A stretch of 64,000 bases of DNA from Perkinsus olseni (lineage: Eukaryota; Perkinsozoa; Perkinsida; Perkinsidae), in the NCBI GenBank assembly GCA_013115135.1, contig JABANP010000078.1:1-64000 (forward strand). Direction: 5' to 3'. A model generated the notes under the pieces. The model worked only from the letters and a program-made list of their open reading frames with translations. It was not told where the DNA came from and ran no database searches. Shown one piece after another: positions 56,701 to 64,000 of this stretch. Within the stretch, counting starts at the first letter, position 1. Each line of letters opens with the position of its first letter. The translations under genes were made by a program, and so were the position numbers.

Positions 56701-57120
56701 TCTCGAGTGCAGTGATGTAGCTCGTCCTGAGCAACTCCGCTGCCTGGCTTCTCTAGTGCCACTCTGAGGTCACAGTGGACACCACCGGCCTCGGCCTCTA
56801 CTACTCACCGAAGGGCATCGCTCAGTCTTCCGATCTCGCCTCGCAACTCCTTATTCTCGGCAAGCAACTCGGCAGCTTCATCTGAGCACCGTTCAACTAA
56901 AACAACTCGCGCCACAGAATAGGAAGATTCTGCAGCCATCGGCACAACACCCCCAACCCACGCGTAAGGAGGCGCAGCTCCTCTGTCCGCTGAGACAGCA
57001 GCTCATCCGTCGTCTTCCGAGCAGGGGAAGGGCTGGAAAGGCCCTGTCCGACGAGTCAAGGGTGGTAGTTCTCTCACTCCTGATTCCTTGCCGCTCTCTC
57101 GGGAGTAGTCAATGGCCGGT
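53755..57120 (-). CDS. Coiled-coil protein, many exons
   Basis: A series of minus-strand exon pieces is rich in heptads: EKRRADTQFRLDDCKAELME with TRDQLAELQTARDRATLQ before a GTGAGG donor near 55483, DLETKLESADEVTASLRV, ICTLEEEVTSLRKANNVLSR, EVAGEKERLAKRCAKAEEDV, EQLEKEVTHHRNAVERKEGE ending AAHQNEAE at a GTGAGT donor (54395), and after a 221-nt intron LVSRRKEAEKLRKQLEGLKQ, EWLEREETLKRKMQEK. It is probably a long structural rod, similar in style to the gene at 27.6-31.7 kb. No specific family. The 5' exons (above about 55600) and the 3' end are approximate. Confidence 0.55.
54265..54337 (+). tRNA. tRNA-Glu (anticodon UUC)
   Basis: 73-nt cloverleaf on the plus strand: acceptor TCCGATA/TATCGGA, anticodon stem CCTGG/CCAGG with loop CTTTCAC (anticodon TTC), T-arm CCGGG TTCGAGT CCCGG, discriminator A. 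It lies inside the 221-nt intron (54175-54395) of the minus-strand coiled-coil gene, in antisense orientation. No T run of four follows directly (AAAATG), so the terminator is further downstream. Confidence 0.94.
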
Positions 57121-57249
57121 CCTGGGCTGGGGTTGGGGGACATTAAGGATATTAATTATCTCAGGAAATAGGGCGTTAGAGGTAACCCAATATACAACAC
57201 CGGGTGAGAGACACCAGTGGTGATGATGATGCTGCAGCAGGCTTCCCTG

Positions 57250-57904
57250 TCATAACAATTCAACCTTTCGTCCGACTTGGATCGATCCCCCCTGACTGGA
57301 CTGGGCCGTCTGAGATGCATATCGGAAGAATGCTAGTGGAGCGCCGCCATACAGTACGTTTGGAGTAGCTTCCCTGCGGCTGGGGGCTGCCGAGGTGCCC
57401 TCCTTGGAGGCCCGTCGCTTCACGATGGCCGAGTCCATGATACTATTGCTCAAGTATGGTACATAGCGGACGTATCCATTAGCTGCAACAACGCTGGTGA
57501 GTGCATGACGCATGATGGCGGCCCTCACCTGGGAAGTGGGAGTCGTGTATCTCCATCACCTTCCGGAGGGCCATTGACTCTGCCTCGGTAGGCCTGCACG
57601 CACAGAGACCGCCAACCCTTCTCCTCACCCGATCCCTACTCATGGACAACACTCGGATCGGTAGCTACAGTCGATATCGACGCCAAGCGGTCCTTGCGGG
57701 CACTTCCTCGCTGAGGGTGGCAGGAGGAAGCAAGCCTGTGGCACGTGGTACTCCTACTACTTCAGGGTGCCTCGTGACCTCAGGCTCCGACCATCCCTGG
57801 CTTTCGAGTATGGCGTTATCGCCTTGACGACCTCGGAGTGGCCGCCTGCCGTCCGGGCTCATCACCGACCGTCGATGACGCATTCGAGAGCTATTAACCC
57901 CCAT
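57250..57904 (-). CDS. Hypothetical protein, about three exons
   Basis: Minus-strand gene from MGVNSSRMRHRRSVMSPDGR (ATG at 57904). A middle exon reads RPTEAESMALRKVMEIHDSH, and after a small intron (donor GTGAGG near 57530) come VRAAIMRHALTSVVAANGYV and RYVPYLSNSIMDSAIVKRRA, ending QVGRKVELL at 57250. The middle and last exons look well conserved in composition, but I do not recognise the family. The link between the first and second exon is tentative. Confidence 0.5.
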
Positions 57905-58182
57905 GGCAAGGACTGCCGACTGGACGATTAGGAGATATCACAGTAGTGGATACTGACACTCTGAACGCCAGCGAGAGGCTATGCGAGAAACGTTAATTGC
58001 ATACAGACTGAAGGAGGGGTGGCATCATCCACTCCCATCCTCAGCCACGGAAGCGAGTCATTGCCGGTGAACACTAAGCTGGCAATCACTGGATATCTCC
58101 TTCGTGGTGCCCAGGAAAACGGCTGTGGGACCGCTGTTCAATCTGAGGGGCTCGGAGTACCCGACTGGATCTGCGGGGATGG

Positions 58183-58841
58183 CTACAGTTCAGCCAACTG
58201 AGCGTAGTTGACATTCCCGTCTTCGTCCAACTTAATGTCCGCAAAGATACCCTCAACCTGTCCTACAATGACCACCTCGCAGTACACCACCAGTGGTACC
58301 TCAGAGTTGGTCAGCCCTTCGCCGAGGCTTGTAATGACTTGCTTCAGTTTCGCTCCGCTGATGACGCCTGAGGTCACGTCGGCCTTACCCTTGAGAGGGC
58401 GGCCTACCTGTCCTTGCTGGTCTAGAACTCGGAAGGCCTCGAGAAGCCGCTCCGAGGGTATCGGTGGTCTGTAATACTTATCTGGGTGGCACCGTCAGAG
58501 GCGTCGTAGTAGTAGCACTACTCAAGTGGTCCGTAAAGTCATCCAGGGAGACCTTATGCGGCAACCCTTGTAAGAATGCAGCACCCTCCTTTTCCGTGGG
58601 TGTTTGCCCTAGACCCCTGAGTAGTAGGCGACTACTACCTGCACAACCTAACAGAAGGTGCTCACCTGAGGAGCATGAGGACCTCGTCGTGCGTGATGTA
58701 TCCATCACCATCAGCGTCACACAGGTGGAAGGTATCCCTGAGGAAGCTGCTGTCCTATGATTATTGACTGAGAAGCCAAGCCTACTCAATAGCACGCTCC
58801 GCCGACTCTGGTACGATCTGCTCGGGCGGTGGTCTGTCCAT
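58183..58841 (-). CDS. EF-hand protein of the calmodulin / myosin light chain type
   Basis: The minus-strand start MDRPPPEQIVPESAERAIE (58841) is followed by FLRDTFHLCDADGDGYITHD, whose loop DADGDGYITHDE is a canonical EF-hand, then LLRGLGQTPTEKEGAAFLQG and LPHKVSLDDFTDHL, RLLEAFRVLDQQGQVG, KLKQVITSLGEGLTNSE, and after a 37-nt intron GQVEGIFADIKLDEDGNVNY with loop DIKLDEDGNVNY, ending AQLAEL. This is the four-lobe layout of calmodulin or myosin essential light chains (about 150 aa); at least the first and last loops can bind Ca2+, the third lacks the acidic residues. Exon 1 to exon 2 does not join in frame with the nearest splice sites, so the start is tentative. Confidence 0.75.
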
Positions 58842-59195
58842 CAACTACCGCAACTACCCAGCCCTGTGGTGTGTACTAGCGGCTTCAAGCCAGGCCGATG
58901 AAGCCTCCCCGCGATAGGTGACAGCGTTTGTCGATCTTCTCAGTCGACACTCAGTGAGTGTCACTCACCACCGCAGTCGACGTCCTGTGACTCCCATCGA
59001 GCGCAACCGCTCTATTGTCATTGACAACACCAACGCGCAACCACCCACAATCGAAACTGACGGAGTTGCCCGGCCGAGGAATGCCGTAGCTTCCACAGTG
59101 AAAGAAGCAGGAACAACAACAACGAGTCAACACAATTCACTTAGCGGCGGAGTTCTTCTCCTCAGGGCAGTCACTGTCCATCCAAATGACCGCAC

Positions 59196-60825
<1,630 letters not shown>

Positions 60826-61573
60826 CCTTGATGATGAGAAGAAAAGTTGGGCTGAGGATGCAATCCACCTCCTTGGAAACTATCATGCTGCTGCTAGAAA
60901 AACCACAACGACGTTCATGTCGACAGTCGGCAGATTTCTAACGCAAGGACGAGGACGTGACACAAAGCTGTCCCCATGGCGCCGCATGAACACGCCAGAG
61001 CGATTCGAGACAGGCAGCTGTCTCTAACACACGACGATGATGTTGGTAAGTGCACACTGTCCTGTTAACCTGCCGGAGAAGGCCCCAGAGTGATGGCAGG
61101 ACGACTACGACCAGCGAACACGCCAGAGCTACTACTATCAACACAACACTCGAGCTTGTGACGGTCGGACAGGGGGAAAAGTAGAGAGATGATTCATAAG
61201 GGTAACAAGAATACCAATACTTGCCGGGAAAGAGTCCCCGATGTTCTCCCAGCCGACTACGACTATGACGACGATGATGATGATAGGAAAAAGTACAACT
61301 TGGGAGCCCTTCGTGTGCTGTTGCTGCTGCTGCTGTTGCTGATGACGATGCTGCTATCTCGACCACCGCGCGAACGCTTACTAAAAATGCGGATATCTCA
61401 CACGAGGGATGGCGACGAGAGGCCCTGGTGGTACGAAGGTAGAGGGTGGATAGTGTGGTAAGCAGAAAACTAGCGATGATGAGTATCACGATGGTGGACC
61501 AGTAAAGGCAACAACAACAACGAACACAATTGAATACGTCAACACGATAATGCCTAAGAACAAGCGCTTCAAT
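60826..61573. other. Intergenic, low-complexity, no gene seen
   Basis: Upstream of the alcohol dehydrogenase start. Contains Asp-coding GAC/GAT repeats near 61255-61290 and CTG/TTG repeats near 61318-61345, giving long but unconvincing frames on both strands. Confidence 0.4.
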
Positions 61574-62330
61574 CTAGTAATGATGATGGTGATCAGATGG
61601 ACTTGGGACGTCCCGCTGCTGCAAGCATGTTCGCCTGATCTTCGAACTGAGAGAACGGCAGGAGCATAGTTGAACAGAGCTTATACGGGCCGGTATTCTT
61701 ACGTTGAGGAAAGTGTTCTTCACAGACACGGGCACAGCAGCACTGCTGCCCTCAGGACCAGCACCATAATATTGCTGCTCTTGCTGCTGATGCTGATGCT
61801 GTTCATCCGCACTGCCCTCTGGACTAACTGACTCCACTGAGCCTCCAGGGGCAGCTGCATTAGGACCATTCATTCCCAGCATCTGTTGCCAGTCCGACAG
61901 CCCCGTCAAATACCGACCTGATCACCATGACAACTATCACCAAGAGCAGCTAGCCATGACCTACTAGGGTCCGCTAGATGGGGCATGTTGCTGGGGGTAA
62001 GGCCGTCCAACACGGACTTATTGCCAGCATTGGTGGCTGCGTCACTGGCCGTGTCCTGTGAGGGCATCCTCGTGAAGGAGCCAATACCGGCGCCGCCGCC
62101 AACGACCATTCGGGGTGCTAAGTGAGGGCATTGACCGGTACCTGTCCTCGACGAGTAGCAGTGAATTGGTGAGCGTGTGGTAGCGTACATGGCTGAGGAT
62201 CCACTTCAGCAACACCATCCAATACAACCATCGGCGACAGGGATGCATCATGTATAGCGGGAGCGGAAGAGACGCCTTCGAACCATGCTGGTGAGTTATT
62301 CATACCTAGCATCGACCTAAGATACTCCAT
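61574..62330 (-). CDS. Low-complexity hypothetical protein with VKNTF motif
   Basis: Minus-strand frames read MEYLRSMLGMNNSPAWFEGV near 62330, and LSDWQQMLGMNGPNAAAPGG then ADEQHQHQQQEQQYYGAGPE, VPVSVKNTFLNVRIP and QQRDVPSPSDHHHHY to a stop at 61574. The Gln/His-rich linker and the short block VSVKNTFLNV recall dinoflagellate-type RNA-binding or CCCH zinc-finger proteins in which a VKNTF block is common; no zinc finger is seen here. A GxLGMN-like segment occurs twice. It could be a separate gene or the 3' part of the repeat-protein gene upstream. Confidence 0.4.
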
Positions 62331-62425
62331 CGGACGGGAGCATCTGCTTACCAGTCTCCCTAAAGGACCATCTCAATCGTCCAAGATCATACTTGGTTAC
62401 CTTGCCACAGCTACAATTCTCATCG

Positions 62426-64000
62426 TCAACCCTCATCACCTGAAGCGATGCAGCTGGATGGAGGAGAAGGAGGAGCTAAGGCGACCCTACAAACAGCATG
62501 GCGGCGATCCTCGTAAAGGAGTCCTTGAGAGTGGGCACTTCTCTCGACTTCTTCGCCAACGCTGTTAATACGTTGGCATAGTCGTGGATACAGAAAGTAG
62601 TGACTTGTTTGACACAGCATTCAGCCAGCTCCTCCCACAGGGCAGCATCACCATAGGAGGTGTTAGCTAGAGCCCACATCGAGTTAGACAAACAGTGGGG
62701 GGCCAACTCCGGAGCATCATCACGGAGCTTCTTCGCACAATCTTCAACCTGACCAGCGACAGGCAGACGCTACTGTCAAGATCTGGAGAGGCAGGAGATG
62801 TCAGCAACCAAGCCACGACCTCACGTCCGCAAAGCGACGTTATGCGCAAACGAGTAGGGGAGAGGAGCCGAGGCTGATAATAGTACCAAATCCGAGTAAT
62901 CTTCAACTTGACCCATCCTAACAAAACTCCACAGGCATAGGGATATACTCTGTGCCGATAGACTGCTGAGGTTATCCCGAAGGACGTCACAGATCTCCTC
63001 GATCAACGGCATGACCTGAACCCAACTCGGAAATACAAAAGGGGATGCACGGTCTCCTCCTTACCGAGCTGGAGGCGGTGTGGCCGAGCTTGACTATGCC
63101 GTGCAAGAGCATGGCGGCATCCTGCGCCCCCAGACCAGTGGTCGAGTTTATCAAATTCGCACGGTCAGCCAAGGCATCAATAGCACAACAATCGCAAACA
63201 CCCATCCGCGCGTAGGCACTAAATATGGTCGCTGAAGGGATACAAATCATTCAAGCTGATACCACTCCTTCGCGAATTCTTACAGATATCAGCTGTTGAA
63301 AATCGGAAGCTCTTAGACTTCACATAGGTTGCTGTGGCGTCGACCAATTCTGGGTCCTTAGCCGCCAGATCCACGCCCATGTACGCTAGTGCCCATAGAC
63401 ACGTGCCTGACCAAGGGATCGAACCTCTGCGGGAGACGACTACACGGGTTGCAGACTCACTCAGTTGAGCTGGTGAGTATTTATCCAGATGCTCATCGAG
63501 TTGTCTAGCGATAGCATCACAGCACACTGCGTCATGATAACCGAGTTTACACAGACCCCACGCAGCCGACGTCAAATCTTCGCAAGAGAACCTGAGGAGG
63601 ACGAAGAGAATAGACGACCCGAAGACCAGACCCCTGCTGGACTTACTTCGACGCGAACTGCGCCACACAAGCTTGGCAGGCTTGTATCAGGTCATCGTGT
63701 TTGATACCAACACGCCCGAAGGACTTCAAAATGGTAGCAACATCTTGAGGGTTGAGTCTCCCGGCCTGCGCATACCAACTTTCTCCCAAATCATCCCTCC
63801 AAGACTCACCTGTGCGTGCATGAGTGCAACATAGCCGCAGCGTTCAAAGACCATCTTCACTCGTGACCGATCCGAGATATGCGGAATCAGTCGGCTGAGG
63901 CCCCACAAGGTCATCGATAAATCCTGCGGGTTGTACTTGTCAGCTTGCGATAGAATCTAAACATCTCCAACAATGGGCAACGGGGTGGCTTTATCTGCCG
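62426..64000 (-). CDS. HPR/RAP-type helical repeat protein, partial (5' end beyond window)
   Basis: Minus-strand exon pieces carry a repeated helical signature: MTLWGLSRLIPHISDRSRVK, SAAWGLCKLGYHDAVCCDAI, GTCLWALAYMGVDLAAKDPE, AMLLHGIVKLGH with IFSAYARMGVCDCCAIDALA, LCLWSFVRMGQVED, and NSMWALANTSYGDAALWEEL with HDYANVLTALAKKSREVPTL. The [LA]W[GAS][LF]x[KR][LM]G pattern spaced about 37 residues apart is typical of heptatricopeptide/FASTK-RAP proteins, which bind organellar RNA and are expanded in alveolates. The reading runs off the right edge, so the N-terminus is missing; a C-terminal RAP domain is not seen and may be absent or lie in unresolved exons. Likely imported into mitochondrion or relict plastid (inference). 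Confidence 0.7.

Noticed and set aside
60938..61489. 183-aa minus-strand frame and its plus-strand partner
   Set aside because: Produced by CTG/GAC-type trinucleotide repeats; no start context or homology.

Overview
This is a eukaryotic nuclear window. Most genes are split by very small GT-AG introns, many of them 34-60 nt, and there is no operon structure or Shine-Dalgarno spacing. The gene content is protist-like: DDX3/Ded1 helicase, ribosomal protein uS8, VAMP7-type R-SNARE, SLC12 cation-chloride cotransporter, repeat proteins of the organellar RAP/HPR type, S8 protease, and lineage-specific secreted proteins. Together with an unusual YFDD-type retroelement this points to an alveolate, most probably a perkinsid (Perkinsus). 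That assignment is inference; no rRNA or other marker gene is present to prove it.

Layout. 0-4.3 kb holds a decayed gag-pol retroelement (minus). 5.2-11 kb holds a frameshifted lineage-specific gene, a fully resolvable 7-exon gene for a 219-aa conserved protein of unknown function, a tRNA-Thr, and a 2H-phosphoesterase-like gene. 11.3-14 kb is a mobile element with roughly 200-bp terminal inverted repeats. Its single degraded gene is packed with short perfect palindromes, and this is the most unusual stretch of the window. 14.2-16.1 kb is a WD40 gene with a selenocysteine tRNA gene inside one intron. 16-18 kb is an unrecognised multi-exon gene. 18.4-25 kb runs on the plus strand: SLC12 cotransporter, a small membrane protein, and a VAMP7-like SNARE. 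25.7-31.7 kb (minus) holds a lineage-specific gene and a long coiled-coil gene. 32.4-39.4 kb is a tandem array of three NmrA-like Rossmann genes separated by two nearly identical spacers of about 1.95 kb. 40.8-49.3 kb holds a second tRNA-Sec, a divergent uS8/DDX3 pair, a third tRNA-Sec, and 0.3 kb after it a NifS/selenocysteine-lyase-like gene. 49.9-53 kb (minus) holds a secreted protein and a subtilisin-like protease. 53.7-64 kb (minus) holds a coiled-coil gene with an antisense tRNA-Glu in an intron, a small hypothetical gene, an EF-hand protein, class III alcohol dehydrogenase, a low-complexity gene and the 3' part of an HPR/RAP-like gene that leaves the window.

The genes do not form one pathway. 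The one functional theme is selenium: three 87-nt tRNA-Sec copies with anticodon UCA, one just upstream of a PLP enzyme with the ACHSG active-site loop of selenocysteine lyases. Several otherwise well-conserved genes carry single extra bases, often in short C or G runs. These may be assembly errors, so 'broken' calls should be read with that in mind. Exon boundaries were worked out by eye from splice signals and reading frame, and are given only where they could be made consistent.
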